DNA of 64,000 bases. It comes from Penelope pileata. Taxonomy: Eukaryota > Chordata > Aves > Galliformes > Cracidae. Numbering within the stretch: the stretch's first letter is position 1; every line of letters starts with the position of its first letter. The notes under the pieces were generated by a model that was given only the letters and a program-made list of their open reading frames with translations, was not told where the DNA came from and made no database searches. The position numbers and the translations under genes were made by a program. The stretch is from positions 1,559,864-1,623,863 of the forward strand of contig WBMW01000788.1 of NCBI GenBank assembly GCA_013396635.1, in the 5' to 3' direction. Below, piece after piece: positions 25,391 through 40,215 of the stretch.

Positions 25391-27295
25391 TCTGAAGTTT
25401 TTCCAAATTAACTTCCAATATTAACGAACGCACATGGATTTCAGCCACGACAGTTTACTGCAGGGCTGAATTTCATTTTCAAATTTATCAGCTTGTCTTT
25501 AAACACAGCAATCTAAAAGGGGAACCAAAACTAAAATCACATAAAGAAAACCTGTTGGAACTCTTCTCTGCTGTAGAACCTACCCCACAAATGAGCTGTT
25601 TTTAGTAGTGCTTTCCTCTCTTGATAAAATTTTCAGATTTACAGGAGAACAGATACAATTCCCAAGTTCTCTTTTAGAAACACAGGAAAAAACTTTGGTT
25701 TGCCTTGTCTTAATAAAGTTGGAGTAACTCTCCAGAGCATATAAATGCTACGGAAACAAATGAGTCAGTGAGTACCCCAAATCTTGCCCCAAAGCAAGGA
25801 ATAGCAGCACTCACCACGCTCCCACAGCCAGGCCATACCTAGCGTGTGAGCAGCCTGGCTGATAACTGCCTGAAATTAACTGATGCAACTCTCCATGGTG
25901 AAGTAATGCTTTTTACTTGTCTGCCCTGTAGCCAAATCCTCAATACTCCTTTGCTTTTAAGCAAAGCTAGAAGTGAGATGAAAAGACATTACGTGAATTA
26001 TTTTTTTTCCCAAGGATACAGAGAGTGTAAACAGGCTAAATCCAACAGGGCATACAGCTGACAGCTTCTAACTTCAGAAAACGCACACAGGAACTGATAA
26101 GAAAAAAACAAGATGTTACCCACCTGCAGGAACTTCAGCTCCACACTGCAGCAATAATTCCTCCTTTACAAACAAAATTCTATGCCTATATAATTCAATC
26201 TAGTTTTACTGAATAAAGCTGTATACATTTACAGCAGTAGATAATTTGGCCCAGAAAGAAACAACTGCTAATTACCAAGATCAAGGGTTGGCGTGACAGT
26301 CTCACCCAGCTTCAGTCTTGGTATTAAATATCAAGAATATCTCCATTTATCTCATTTGTTCCTGTCATAAATATATTTAGGAGAGTTCTACCTGACACAT
26401 AAGAATTTCTTTCCTGAAATTACTACGCCATACATTGGAGTAATTTAAACACTTATTTCCTTTCAACAGTTCAGATAATTATGTTTAAGAACTTAGAACA
26501 AGCTAACATAAAGTAGTTTTAGTCTATTTTATTATGTGACAGATACTGTATTACTCATGAGTAACCAGAGCTTGTCACATTGGAAAATTTCATGAATAAT
26601 GTCATATATTATGCATGCATGTATAGTTCAGCATAGTCAAATACAACCAAACAATTAATAAAACAAACGAAGAATGCATAATTGAAGTGCTAAATCTGAG
26701 AGCTCAAAACTGAATTGACTAGCAGAGAATTATTCATCTGCCAGAAAAATATTCATTGTAAAGTAATCTGAGTGTGCTCAACCAACCTACAGCCTTATAA
26801 AAAAATTAAATATTGCTATTAGAAATTGATTATACTTTTTAATAGCAATAAATCCTCATGAAATTAGTTGTTGCTTACCATAGCTATAGCATCAAGCTTT
26901 TGAAGCAAAGCAAATTGCTAGCTAATGCTAATGACCAATTCCGAAAGGCATTAGTCCTTAACTAAATTATATCATACACAGTAGCAGTCATAAGATGATA
27001 AGATCATTTTGATTCCAGCTGCATCTGAAGGTGAACAGTCTGTACTGGAATGAGCTATGTTAATCCAAAGTCAGCAGTTAGTGTGATCAGAAGAAGCATG
27101 ATCTTGAGAGAGCAGAAGGAAAAAAAAATGCGTTTTTCATTAAAAAGATGATGCCCTCTAAAAAAAATTTTAACCCATGAACCACTCCTCACAATCAGCT
27201 ATCTACTGTCAGACTTCTGCAGTGTGTTTGCTTGACTGTCTGTTCATTGTAACCTAACCACCAGGACATGAGGGAACATGAGACAGTATTATAGA

Positions 27296-27470
27296 TAGAA
27301 TCATAGAATCACAGAATACTGGAAGAATTGGAAGGGACCTTTAAAGGTCATCCAGTCCAACTCCCCTGCAATGTGCAGGGACATCCACAGCCAGATCGGG
27401 TTGCTCAGAGCTTGGTCCAGCCTGACCCTGAGCATCTCCAGGGTCGGAGATTCTACCACGTCTCTGGGCA
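27296..27470 (-). mobile_element. CR1 LINE 3' end, minus strand
   Basis: The plus strand starts with AGAATCATAGAATCACAGAA, the reverse complement of the octamer tail typical of CR1. It continues through GGAAGGGACCTTTAAAGGTCA, TCCAGTCCAACTCCCCTGCA and a GCAGGGACATCC block to TCTCTGGGCA. These are hallmark segments of the CR1 3' untranslated region and ORF2 end, read antisense. The homology stops abruptly at 27470, the usual 5' truncation of CR1. The short plus-strand open frame at 27328-27534 is a chance frame through this repeat. Confidence 0.92.
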
Positions 27471-27810
27471 TGGAAAACATTTGCTATTAACACAGATCTA
27501 CCTGATTTTATTTTTTACAAAGAAAGGTGACTAGCTTTTTATATTACAAAAATAAGAACACATAAATTATATCTTTAAAATCTGTTTTATATAACATTTT
27601 AAGGATCACTGTAGCTATAATGTTAAATGCAAATTTCAGAGTCAGGCCAACAACTACAAGATAGTTTAAATAAGTCATTGATTGTCTTATCAGTGGGTGA
27701 AATTGAATGAAATGAAAAGCATCTGGTACAATTCCAGACTCTTTAATTTCTTCCTTTGCCTTCTTCATCCTCCTCAGTTCTTTTGTTTATAATTTTAAAG
27801 AACTAGCCAG

Positions 27811-27831
27811 AAAAAAAAAAAAAAAAAAAAA
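27811..27831. repeat. Poly-A run
   Basis: This is a run of 21 A ending in GTGAAAGC. No LINE or SINE body is identifiable upstream, so this may be a simple expansion. Confidence 0.9.
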
Positions 27832-29744
27832 GTGAAAGCAATGAATGATTATGTCCACCTGTAAAACTCAAGGACTGGAGATGCTTCTCTAATAGATTTC
27901 CTCATCTTTGCAAATTAAGACAAAAGGACTTTTAAAGGACTTTTCTTATCAAACTGCCGATATGCGCATCTGCTGTTATACATCATTTCCGGCTCAACAG
28001 CCTCAACAATACAATCCAGCTTTCAAGACATTTGTATCTCTGGCTGTTCCTATATTGGACTTTTCTCAGCCTTTAATGAACACCATTTACTAAAACAAGA
28101 TCTCAGTTTGGATCTGATATGCCATTTTACACAGTGAGATATGGGGCACATTTGGGATGGGTAGACCACGTTGGAATACAGTACTGAAAAGCTTGAAACT
28201 GAATTAATCCACTGTCATCCACTCATATCCACTGTCCTCTGGTGAGGCCAGAAGTATGACCTTGCTCAAATTTGTCTGATAGTCCATGGCTGGACATGCT
28301 CGAGACCCCAAATCAGGCAGAACTCCAGTCTGCAAGGGGATTGTCTTCTAGGATTTCAGGTAGTGGAGCTCTGGCAAAAGTGTCTCTCTTTTACAAGAAA
28401 CAGGACATCTCTAGTACCCCCCAACACTAAGTAGCTTCTGCCATAACAGAAGTGCAAGAGAAAAGGGAGAAAGCTATAGGCAGCTGCTACACCAGCTCCA
28501 GCAACCAAAGCCATTCCTTCAAGTTCAAATAAATTAAACAGTCTCTAGAACCTTCTGCAAACTCCATTCCATCAGGACAGGCAGACAAGCAAAAGAGGCT
28601 TCTGCTTATAGCAGCACAGTCCCCGGAAATGGGGTAGAGATCAGCTCTCCCAAGCAGGAAGGGGGCAGCGACGCCCCACAACGTGCTGCTCCCCAGTGTA
28701 GCCATCTCAGCCCACAACAGAACACAGCTCCGTGAGAAGGGCCAACAGCTGCCCCACCACTGCCAGAACAGCAGCTCCTGGCCAGTTTCTGCTCCATTAG
28801 CTAGGGTTTAAGAGATGGTTTTACAGCAGGACAAGCTCCCTCTCTCCAGCAGATAACCAGGTGCTCCCTAAAGCGCAAGATCTAACGTGGAGGTACAAGT
28901 GGCACTTACTCAAAACACAACTTCAGGCTGATTTGAAGCTGAAATATGATACAAATGGCAAAGTATTTGGCATATATAAAGTAAAATGATTTAAATAAAT
29001 TTAAAAACAACAACAATAACCTTATTTAATCAAAACTGCTAAGGGGCTTGCACTATTACAGCTGCAATATGAAAATAATCTTTTAAGTTTATTACTTACT
29101 TTTGTGCATAATTAAGATGAGAAGAATTGCAAACCAAAGGGATAACTGTTCCCAAACATGAAGAAGTTTGGATCCAGATCTGAACTCTGTGGTTGGCCTT
29201 GCTTCCCTAATGGCTGGAGCCCAAGCCTCTGTTACCAAGCACCCCAAACTGTGATACGGATGAGAACACGTGTGGGAAACTTTGCTCTTACGCACATATA
29301 ACTCCATGGTTGTCATCACCTCCCTCTCCACAGTCTTGGCTGCAAATCTGAATGAAGTCCAGCGGTGCCGCAGTCCTTTCCTCCCCCCCTTTGTATTTGC
29401 CTTTTTCACCCTACTCTGAAATATTTTTGAATACAATCCCAACTGAAAGCCCTCAAAGTTGGAATGCTTACTGTCACTTAGGATATGCAAGGGAGGCAGA
29501 GTTTTATTGAAAACATTCCTCCCTTCTTTTTCATTTCTGCCGCTCCCACGCTGTTGTTGGCAGCTTTAGATCCGTATCAGAAGAAAAGCATGTAAAATGT
29601 ATGCAGCTACACAGTGATCCTGTAGGACACTTCATGTGTGCACTGCTTCTGATCTATAGGAGGGTACATAGGGATACTGAAATTGCTGCTATTAGATGCA
29701 TGTGTCTTTAAAGAAGTGAGTCTTAATTCCTTTTCAGAAACTCC

Positions 29745-29760
29745 AATAATAATAATAATA
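29745..29760. repeat. (AAT)n microsatellite
   Basis: Five consecutive AAT-type units followed by ACAAAACAAAAAG. This is a short microsatellite and possibly polymorphic. Confidence 0.85.
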
Positions 29761-32700
29761 CAAAACAAAAAGACAAAAAAACTGCACCAAGACATTTGCT
29801 TCTAACAGAAGAGAAATTATTATTTCATTCTCTCTGCTCAGGTCACAGAAATGCAACAAGGAAAAAGTTAGTAAGGCCTACAGTGAGATGTCTCAAAAAT
29901 TGTAAAGCACCATTAGCATTCAAATCATATTTACATTTTTCCCCTCTATAGCCTAAGTTCTCGTATGCTTTCAGACTCTTGCTAGACCACAAGAACTGGC
30001 AGCTGTATGGCAAAACCAAGTCTGCTCAGATTTCTAAATGATGTATATTTTTAACAGGAAAGGTGAGGAGCTAGGAACAAATTATCAGACAGGTTTTTCA
30101 TCTCTGAACACATTCATACTGAGTTTAGGTGTCTTACTCAAAGCAATATTTTGGTCAAATACAAACAAAGGAACACAATAATGAGATAAATTAAGGGCCT
30201 GTCATGTACAAGTGAGACTAGTTGGTGTAACAGTCTACTTTGGCTTCACACTCTGAAATCTTACACCATAAATGAAGTAAATATAAGAAATAGATATATG
30301 GAAAAGCCAATAGAAAACAATGCTTTCTTGCAGTCATTTTTCTTATATATGAACTGAGACAAAACTCTGTGCTGAGCTTTGAAATAGACATCTAAAAAGT
30401 ATATTCACTTTTGCCATGAATTTAGGAAATGCAATGTAAGACAAGAGACTTGGGAAGGCTTACACTAATAATTCACAGGGAAGACTGCATTTCAGTCAAG
30501 AAACTTTACAACTGTCATAAATTCTAAAGGGTACACAGTTCAGCTGGCTTATGGAGAGTTACTATCAGTACAAATCCCCACAGCATGAAGTAGTGATATA
30601 CCTCAAAAGGTATAGACATTAGTAAGACCATACCGTGCAGTCCTTGCTCACACAGAAACTCCTACTGACATCTGGAGAAATTTTACTGGTCCAAGTATTT
30701 TAGGACTTAACAAACAAGCTGGTCCTATGCTGAACAAAGGCCTTCTTTTTTGGACTCCGCTTACCAGGATACCAATACAAACAAGTCATTATGCATGTTT
30801 GTGATTTTGTCCTGTTTTTACTTTCAGATTTGCATTACATTTTTGAATTTAATAATTTAGGTCTTCTGTTTATGCACAGCGCTGGGGCAAGTTGCCCCTA
30901 AGCTGGTTCAAGGCAGTTCTCCAGCCAGAGCACCACTGCTGGAGGAGCTGGTCATGCTTACATGCATACTGATATGTAGAAGAGTCCTCTGGAAGGGGCA
31001 TGACTGTTGACTGACATTTTGAGAAGGCAACTCAATCTGATAAAGTTTCACCATACTCTGACCTGAGGTGAGTCACCCATGACTGCTCCTTTTTCTTGTT
31101 CCTCCTGGGCTGTATGTGTACAAGCACCCGTGACCTCAGTGTCCACCTCAATCTGGGGAAAGGGCAGATTCACCTCTAATTAAATTGTTCTGGTTGTTTG
31201 GGAGCAGCAGACCTTTGACCAGTACTTTTATGGGATATTCAATGCAATCCAATCCAATCTACTGGCATATGTACTCAAGGTTTCCTTTATACCAGCCTAG
31301 ACATGTTTTTGTCTCTTTCAGCTGTGTAGGAACCAAAAGCACTGTACTCGCCAAGAAGGCAACTGGAGATATCTGGAAGATTTTCCTGAATTCTGACCAC
31401 TGCCTATTTCTTAGAACTCATCTTTCACCTATATCAGCTGTTCAACAATTTCAAAAACTTACTTACTCTTCTAAATTTCTTTAAGATAGCTAATCACAAA
31501 GATAATTTATATTGGCAGCAGATACACTGCTTTGCTTTATAATTAGTGTTGGTATCACAGAGTTTGAAAGAAACACTCACCAAGAGCCTTTTTTAGCTTT
31601 AGTAGCCAAATGGCTCTATCTGTTGGTGAAATCCATGAGAATCTTTTACATCATAGTCATGATCTCATTTAGGTAAATAGATTTGAGGTACAAGGTTTTC
31701 AATGGATACACTCAAGTCAATAGTACCACTTAAAATCTATCATCTACAAGGAATATTCAATGATACGCATGGAATAGTTTGGTGATCCCTAGCTAACCTG
31801 TGTGCTCCTAGTGAATATACACTATCCAACATATCCCGGCACATTGTTTTATATTTATAATTTTACTACACCTCACAGAAGGAACAAAATTTGACTATAA
31901 GATTTTGCAGGGAAACAAAAACGCAGATGCTTTGTAATGATTTTTGAAATACTTAATTCTACATATATAATGGACAATTGATTTAGCCTAAGCAACAGCT
32001 TGCTTGAAAAGACTGGAGATTTTTTCTTGTTTGTTTTGTGGTCTTTCTCTCTTTCTTTCTATTTCGTTTTGTTTTCAAACATGGCAAGATGCAAAAATTA
32101 CAGATTTGGGGTTCCTGACATAGCATTATGCCAAACCAAATGAATTACACTTTCATTTATATTTTTACAGTCAGCAGATGGCCACCTTTTGGGTGCCAAC
32201 AGGCTTCTGCATCAGGGTGCCCATGGTAGGCTTGGCACCTTTTAGTAACTTTCCTGCAGTATGAGTCTACCGCTGAGATATCCATTTTCTTCTCTATGCT
32301 ACGGAATGTTGAGTCTTGGTGAGCTTGTATCAAAAATTCTGCAATTTTCCCTCAAGTCTGATGAGAATTTCAGTTGATGACATGTCAAAAGGTTCTCCAC
32401 ACAAGGAAGTTTCCAACCAATTCACAGGCAGCATAATAGAAGTGTCTTTTTTTAACACTGATGTCAGAAATACTTGTCACCTGAAGTGAGGTGGAGGCAG
32501 GCTTCAAAATCACACTGTTCATCCTTGCTCCAGAACAGTGACATTTTAATTCCTGTGTCCCTCTGGCATGCAACTGATAGGCCTGGGCAATTCATCTCTG
32601 CTTTCCTGCATTCCCAATCTGCTGTTGCCAGCTGTTCCACACTGAAAAACAGCTCGTGTTTGCAGCTAGTCGTGTAAAATATGACTTAAAAAACAATGTA

Positions 32701-35700
32701 TCAGTAGCAGCAGAGATGTTAATATGAAAATGTTAAATGCCAGACTTTGATATTTCACATGCGATGAACAAGCAGGAATTCCCAAATCGTGGAAGTGGTA
32801 ATTAGCATGCTGGCTACCTCAAACACACAGTCATCCCTGGCAACAGGTTGGTCTTACTATCTGACAAGAGGTAGTAATAGACTGCATTCTTCGTAAACAT
32901 AAAAAGCCATACTCTAAAGTTACCACATGTACACTTGGGACAAATCTGCAAACCTCAAAGTTCTGTTGGTGGGAAGAATCCCATTCACATCAAAAGAACA
33001 TTTGCTTTTTTTTTTTTAATTCAGAAATCAGATCATGACTCACTGTTAGCAAAACTGTCTGCAGGCAATAAGAGAGTGGTGAATGGAACAGAGACTTAGG
33101 GGATGTCGTGAAAATGTCACAATGAACAATGTGGAATCACCTCTATTTGACATATATGCCTGTATTTTCTTCTAAAAAGTGAGATGGTAACACTATATCC
33201 CCTCAGCAGCTCTGTCAAGGAATAAAAACATGGAATAATGCTCACAAATCTCTTGTATTCCTCCTCCATCTTTTTGTAAAGAATGAATACTCTGCTTTTA
33301 CCTCCTTGTTTAACAGTCAGTGATGCTGCAGTAATATTTACTACATTTTTACATTAGAAAAGTAAAACAACTTCACTTAGGAATTATGAATTCAACTTTA
33401 ATAGTCAAACTGAATATTTGGTTTCAGTTTCAATCAGTTTCTTGGGACCTGTTTATTCAGTTATTTTTTACAAAAAAAAAAAAAAATCTAACTTCTTAAC
33501 CTTACAAGACACTTGTAGTTCCTTGAATCTGCAGTAATACTTTTTTTGATCACTAGAGTCAGCAGACTGAAGGAATTGTGCATTTTCATGCCATGATGAT
33601 TTTGCCTGAGCAGTAGAAATCAGACTGTGCTCACACAGATCTTCTGTTATGAATTTCCCAATCTTGACAAAAGAACTAGGGGTAAGGGAAATAAAATTTA
33701 TGATAAAACAAGGCATTTTTGTTTTAGAACTGAGCAATTTATATTTAAATCTCATTTCTGCTAAATTTCTAATTCAGTTCTCTCTCAAAATTCTGTCTGT
33801 CACCATACATTCCTTTTCTCTGCTTTTGTTGAGACAATTAAAAAAAAAATATGCCTGCTTTGGCTGAGAAAGGCACCACACATCAAAGGAAAACATATGG
33901 TCATTGAAAATTGAGTTTTATAATAGAACACATTAGTATACAAACTACATGAGAAAAGCAAAACTTAGTAAAAGCAAATTTTGTAATTTTACACTGTGGC
34001 ATCTCTATGTACAACAGAAGCCAGAACAAGTCTGCAGGCTTTGCATGCCTCCCATCAGCAGTCCTCAACATGCTGACTTACGGATGGTACTCACGCACAA
34101 ACACAGCAACTGCCACACCACTAGGAGACAAGAAAGCAAGCATTATCTGCTCACTTTTCCCTCATCCCGAGCTTATATCTCGTCCTAACAACCTCATCAG
34201 GTCATAGCTGACATTCTGCTCTGCTTTGTGCATTCATCTCAAATAACTTCAAAAGTCATTATGAGGAAATAGTCATGGTAACCTGGCCATGAGGTGAAGT
34301 CAGAGAAGAAAATTTGGCAATTTCAGGGTAGATGAACAAGATCGTAGGAAGCAGAGTTGACAGGGTCAGCGAATTTGCTACCTGCATGAATAAGTGAGCC
34401 TTTCGTGGACAGAGCCAACCCACAGCCCCCAGTAGGATAATACGCTGCAGCTTGGAACATGAACTCTACACAAAGAAGAAAAGGCTCCAGACAACGTCTT
34501 TCTTCCCTGTTGCCCAGCAGCCCGTTCTGGCTGTGCTCAGGCTAGCAGTTCCCGGGCTCGCAGCAGACCCTTCAGCTCCCACGCACCCGGGGTGCGGGAA
34601 CGGACCCACTCCAGCCTTCTGGCAGCACCCTAATTGACCGGCAGTCTCATTCACCAACTCCTCCCAGCATTATGACAATTAAAAACTCAGTTGATTTGGC
34701 ATGCATTTGATAGACTCCTTTCATCCAAAAACCCATCTGCAAGCATATGTGTTTTAAGTGTTTCTTTTTCCATTACATAATCCCTCCCTAATTTGTGCTT
34801 ATGCTTTGTCAAGCACAGAGAGATCTTCTGTTTGTTTTAAAGCCTAAAACCATACCACGTTTTCATAACTAAAACCAAAACACTGCTGTATTCAGGCGAA
34901 ATCTGGTGCACAAAACACAATTACCCTATCAATTGACTACACATCAATAGGACAGCACATGATTAGACAGCAGTGGGGAATCCTAATGATCCCCTGTGAG
35001 AATTGGGTTAGTGCAAGTCTCTCATTTTCTGCTCCATGATGTGTAGCTGAGAAGTACACTGGAAAGAATACAAAATGAATGGCAGCATTGCCGTATGCAT
35101 CCCAGCTTCATTTTCAAGAGTGTGGAAATGTAATGAAAGAGCAACACCACAACTGTCAGGTGGAAGACAAAACCCGCTGTTTGCAATGCCTTACGTAGGA
35201 GCACAACGACTTGGTCAATTTATCCACGGCATTTTCAAGGGACTGATATTTTCAAAGCAGTTGTTAAGATACACACGCTCATTTCCAAGAATGTGGGGAT
35301 TCACCAGTGTCTGTGGGCAGACAGCAGAAAACCTGTGCCACAGCTCTACATACCCCAACCCAACTCAGCCTGGAGCCTTACTCCGCAGTAATGCTGTCCC
35401 TCCCACCGGGCACTACGATTGAGCTCACTCAGCCCTCCCAGGACCACACGTTGTACCACAGAGTGCTGCATGGATGCTGACCCATTTTGATTTGTGTTTG
35501 TTCCATTCCCCATCACCTGCATAGTGGAGATCTCAAACCATGCACAGATTTCTTTAATTGCTTAAGAAGAAAATTATTTAAAAATGAGATCTAAACCATG
35601 CTTACACGCACTATTCATTTCAGCCCAGGACACATTAACATCCCAAGAGAGATCTGAATGTTACCAGAGGCTGTCAAATTAACAGAAACCCATTCACAAA

Positions 35701-38700
35701 GACAGCTTGTTTAGGGAATGTTAGTGCAGCAATAACGGTGCTAAGTGATGGCAAAGCATCATTTTGCTTAAAGCAAAATTTCGGTTTTGTCTGTTCATGA
35801 AAATAAATGCAATTCCTGTCACCTGATTTTTGTCCTTGCTTGACTTGTTTAGCATATTCTAAAGGGATTCTGTGACTTTCTCTCTTTCATGTTCTTTTCT
35901 GGCAGCTTCCATGAATCAGTCCTTTACAATCTGCAGTGCCTAGAAACTCCCAAGCAGCTCTCAGTAGATCACTTTGCAGTGTTAGGAGGCTCTCACTAAA
36001 ACATAGCTCTGTTCTCTCTTGTTAACTTCTTCTTTCCCCCATTCCTTGGCTATCTCACCACTTAACTGCTATGCAGTTAGTAAGCTCCTTTCTTCCCTTA
36101 GCTTTTGACATCAATACTAATACTAATTCATCAGAAATTAGCATGTTTTGCAGGCTCTTTGAAGGAATTAAATGATTGATTTATGCTGGAACTTATTTAA
36201 TGTCATGACTAGTGGCGGTCCATACCCAGAGAGCTGCAGCAGGTGCATCAGGCATCTTTACCACTGCTCTAAGCTGATGTCGTCAGTCAGGGACTAGGAG
36301 GGAAAAGACTGAGACATTTCTCTATTCTCAGCATGTGTGAACAGCTACTGTTGTTGCAAGCAGCTGAGACGCACAGGTCTGGCTCAATGCCATTTTTTCT
36401 GCCATTGCCTGGATTGCTGGTGAAAAAGCTCAGATGACCAGAGGGATCTGACAGCAGATCTATCTTTCTAGGGTTTGCACCCACTGATGTAGTACTTGAG
36501 CAGTTAATGAAAATAATCAACGTACCAAAAACAATGTGCTTCAGCAAACATCGCTTAGGACACTTCTGTTGCAAGCTTTACACACGTAAAGTGAATATTT
36601 CACTTCTACTTTGAGGAAGCAGTGAAGCCTTTGGATTACAGACGTTTAAACTACTCATATATAGAGATATTTATGAGCTGAAATAAAAGGGCTGCTATGA
36701 CATATTTTGAATGACCTTCCCAACCCTAAAGTGCCCATGACTATGTGATGTTGTTTGCTCCCTGTCCCAAGTCATTCCCCTGAAAATTCAATTAGCAAAA
36801 ATAATTACTTCACCGCAAAGTGACTAAAAATGCCAAGACCTATTTAGAGACAACAGCAATCATTAAACAAAACCCATTTGCAAGAGAGCTAAAGGCATTT
36901 CCAATACTCATATGAGATTTAAAAATAGAAGACACTTCAGAGTGCTTAAACTGCAGACAAAATCCTGTTTAATTTCAAAGGTGACAGGGTTACTAATGCA
37001 TCAGGTACTTCAAACAGGGCAAAACAAATTGCTTTTTTAAAATATTGGAAGCTCCATCCAGCATGATGGGAAATGCATAAGGTTTACCAAACATGAAATT
37101 TAATGTGCACAGGTTGTTCAAAAGTTGCCTCAATTTGCATGAGTGAGCATAGCAGAAAGGCAAAACTTATCATCACAGTTAGGCTCAGCTCTGGAAATTA
37201 CTGTGCAGTCACAAACCTCAAATAGTCAACCCATAAGGACAATTCTCCCTGTTTTATTCCATAATACTGGAAAAATAAGGCATTGTTTACATAGCCGGAA
37301 GGCTTTGCTTTATTAGAAAACACAACAGGAGAGTAATTTATTTAATATCATTATTTAGTGTGTGCATGACCATAGATAAATAGCAATCCACTCAAGAATT
37401 TAAGGCCTTCCCTGAAATATTTTTGCAATCCTCTCAAAACCAATGAACTTTTGACACAAGATTAGGTTCTCTTTTCAATAATTATTTTCCTTAATCTGTT
37501 AGCATTCTCTGATTACATTTACACTAAATGAAATTAAAGAAACAATACCATGCACACAGGAAGGGTATATGTGATTACTGGAATCCTCACTGTCAGGCTG
37601 AGCTGGTCAGAGCTGGCTCCACACCAGTTTCATGAAGTCCCCAGACAAAACCTTCAAAATCATGCTTTTTTTATGTTTGAAAAAAAAAATAAAATCACTA
37701 TGTTTTCCCTGCATATCAACAGCACTGCAAGGTTAATCCTAACTGACTTCATAGACAACTAAGGTATTTTATGCTAAGTCCTTAGGAAAGATAACCTTGA
37801 TAACAAAATGGTCATCTGGAGAGATTCAAGCCCACCCATGTTTATGTGACTATAATTTGTTCTAAGAGCAAAATGAGAAATCAAAGAAGTGTGCTTCTAT
37901 GATACTTTCCAAAGACGAGCATAAGGAAATACATAATGAAAACATTCAAATTTACCAACAAAAAGTGAAGCTTGGGTAAAAATAAAATGAAAAAAACACT
38001 ACCAGGAGAGAAGAAACTGGAGACTTAAATGTGCTGTTCTTTTCAAGCACAGGGGTAGGCACACACTTTGTGACAAGGGGACTAGATTCCTGCCAAGTCT
38101 GAATTTTCATCAGGGCATACAGGTCTGCATCTGAGGCAGAGGGCTAAAATGAAAGCTCAGGCTCCACAACTGCTATGAAATGGGTATGAACTTCTGACAG
38201 GACAATAACCAGCAGCGCAAATCTTGTAAAATAATTATTCTAAGGCTTCATAGTCAATGTATGATGGCTATTGATCCAGTTATTGAATGAGTTTTGAACA
38301 AAATTGAAGCATTAAAAAAAAAAAACAGCTTGACAATATTTAGGATCTCTTACAGCCTCCTTCATTTACACATACATATATGGTATAATACTAGGTGTAT
38401 ACATACCTTATAGATATTATACTTTTCTCCAGCTTTTGTCCAACAAAAGAAATATCAGAGTAGTAGCATTGTCTTTTTTCTATTAATAAAACAGGAGGAT
38501 GCTCTCAACTTTCAGGAGACAGAAAGCCTCATCGTGTTCTCCCTTTCTCTCCAAACTCACTGAACAGTAAATATTTCAAAGGGTTCAAGCTTGCACATTC
38601 ACTCTCTTTTCCGAGCTTTGCATAGTTGCTTTGAAGCAGCTGTCCTCAAAGGATCAGATACTGAGATTTCTAATCCTGTTTCAACTTCTCAGCAAGACTT

Positions 38701-39978
38701 CTGAGTTCTGTTAAAGACTAGGCAACATTTTTCTGTGCTGAGGCCTTCTAGGCATCTGAACAGGGAACTCGCCTCCAAATATGCTAACTGAAGGTGACAT
38801 TGCTGCTGGCCATGAAGCTCCTTGAAGTAGATAATTTCCATTAACAAGAAATTTACAGAAAATACATTATTTAAATGAGCTCTTATTATTCCATTCAAAT
38901 CAAAATACATATGTAAATAATGAACTTCTATAATAAATAGGAAACAAGTAGGATTTTAGGAAGTGTGCTATGTACGAAAAATGTTCCAGCAAAGGGTCAG
39001 CATACACTGTGTGAAGGAAAGTCAAATATCCTACACATGCCTTCCCTACAACACTCTTATGTTTAGCAAAGGTTGCAGATGCCTTACTCTCAGGTGGGAA
39101 TTGTGGGGAGTGAATACTGCTACAGCAGTTCTGCAGGCAAATATTCACTGCACATGCATGCAATGCCAGGCAGCTCAAAGTATGTGTGTACAAGTGTGTG
39201 GGGCTGGGCACACCCGCGCACAACTATGGGAGTCAGAATACGACATTATGAAACAGCACATCTCACAGGTTCACCGTTTTCAATTTCAGCTGGGCTGCCA
39301 GTGGGCTTGTTAGTGAAATTATTCTTTACCTGTTTCTCTGGAATATTTGATGATACACAAGATGGAGATTTATTTTCTGAAATTAAGTAGAATGAATCCT
39401 AGGTAGCTGTTTGGATTACTAACATCATCCACATATGGTCAATTTTGTTTTTTCTAAACACATGACCGACTCCTGCTACAGGAAGACTGACAACTCAGAC
39501 TGTCACGTTTGCATCCACAGGAAGGCTCCTGCCCAGAAGGGGTCCGGATGGAACTCCAGAAGTAAAGGTAGGTTCCAAGATAAAAAGACGCTGCTGACCC
39601 TTAACTGTTCTTTTCAAATGTGGTGCCACACGCAGTTCCCACGCAGAGCACATATCTGGGACCTGTAGGACTTTCACCCCAGCAGCACATGGAGAGGGCA
39701 CACAGCAAGCTGCCCTCCCTCCACGCAGTGAGATCCTTCCTCTCAGGCAGAGGATTTGGAGATCAGATCAAACTCTTCGATAAGGGAGCTTGAAGAGGTG
39801 GAAAGGTTGCAAATGTACACACTAATGGCACATTTCAAAGCAGAATTGATATAAGCAAGTATCCCGCCCTTCTCTTTTGAGTGTCTGTCAGCATGAACAG
39901 CGACTGAATGGCTCCAACCAGGATCCTCTGAGAACAGCCAGGGAGTCCATAGGGATCTGCTAAGCTATGATGTGAACC

Positions 39979-39992
39979 AAAAAAAAAAAAAA
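39979..39992. repeat. Poly-A run
   Basis: This is a run of 14 A followed by TAAAATTT. No associated element is recognised. Confidence 0.85.
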
Positions 39993-40215
39993 TAAAATTT
40001 CTTTTTAAAAAGTTAAGGGCTTGCTTGATATTGCTATTGTAGACACACAAAGGCAAACAGCCCTCCAGAGGGTTCTGCTCCATCAATACAGAAACACACA
40101 TTTAACAGCTACACTTCATTTTCTGAGGTACCTACTTCTGCGAATGAAACATAATGGTTAGGGAAAAAGAGCTGAAAAAACAATGGGGCATTCTTTCAGA
40201 AGCAGGAAGCCATTA

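Larger units (their letters stand above)
15950..27295. other. AT-rich non-coding stretch with simple repeats
   Basis: No gene is recognised across these 11 kb. It contains A runs at 16080-16095 and 22176-22193, purine-rich GGAAGGAGGGAG near 16133-16147, and the 46-bp tandem duplication at 25299-25390. Open frames stay at or below about 102 codons and their translations look random. The interval 17800-18010 has several homeodomain-type TTAATTA cores in moderately complex sequence and could hold a conserved non-coding element, but I cannot test conservation. Confidence 0.6.
27471..40215. other. AT-rich non-coding stretch with simple repeats
   Basis: No gene is recognised. It holds a 21-base A run (27811-27831), an (AAT)n run (29745-29760), a CTTT-rich tract near 32044-32062 and A runs at 33472-33486 and 39979-39992. 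Two patches are somewhat richer in G+C (about 28600-28800 and 34500-34640). They open short frames but show no domain. The interval 36770-37510 contains several low-repeat, homeobox-motif-rich stretches and is a weak candidate for conserved non-coding sequence. Confidence 0.6.

Noticed and set aside
29092..29490. Minus-strand open frame of 132 codons
   Set aside because: No family resemblance, and no splice or promoter context supports an exon.
38048..38080. CAGGGGTAGGCACAC sequence resembling a hAT/Charlie transposon end
   Set aside because: Only about 15 bases resemble the family terminus, and no partner inverted repeat or 8-bp target duplication was found.
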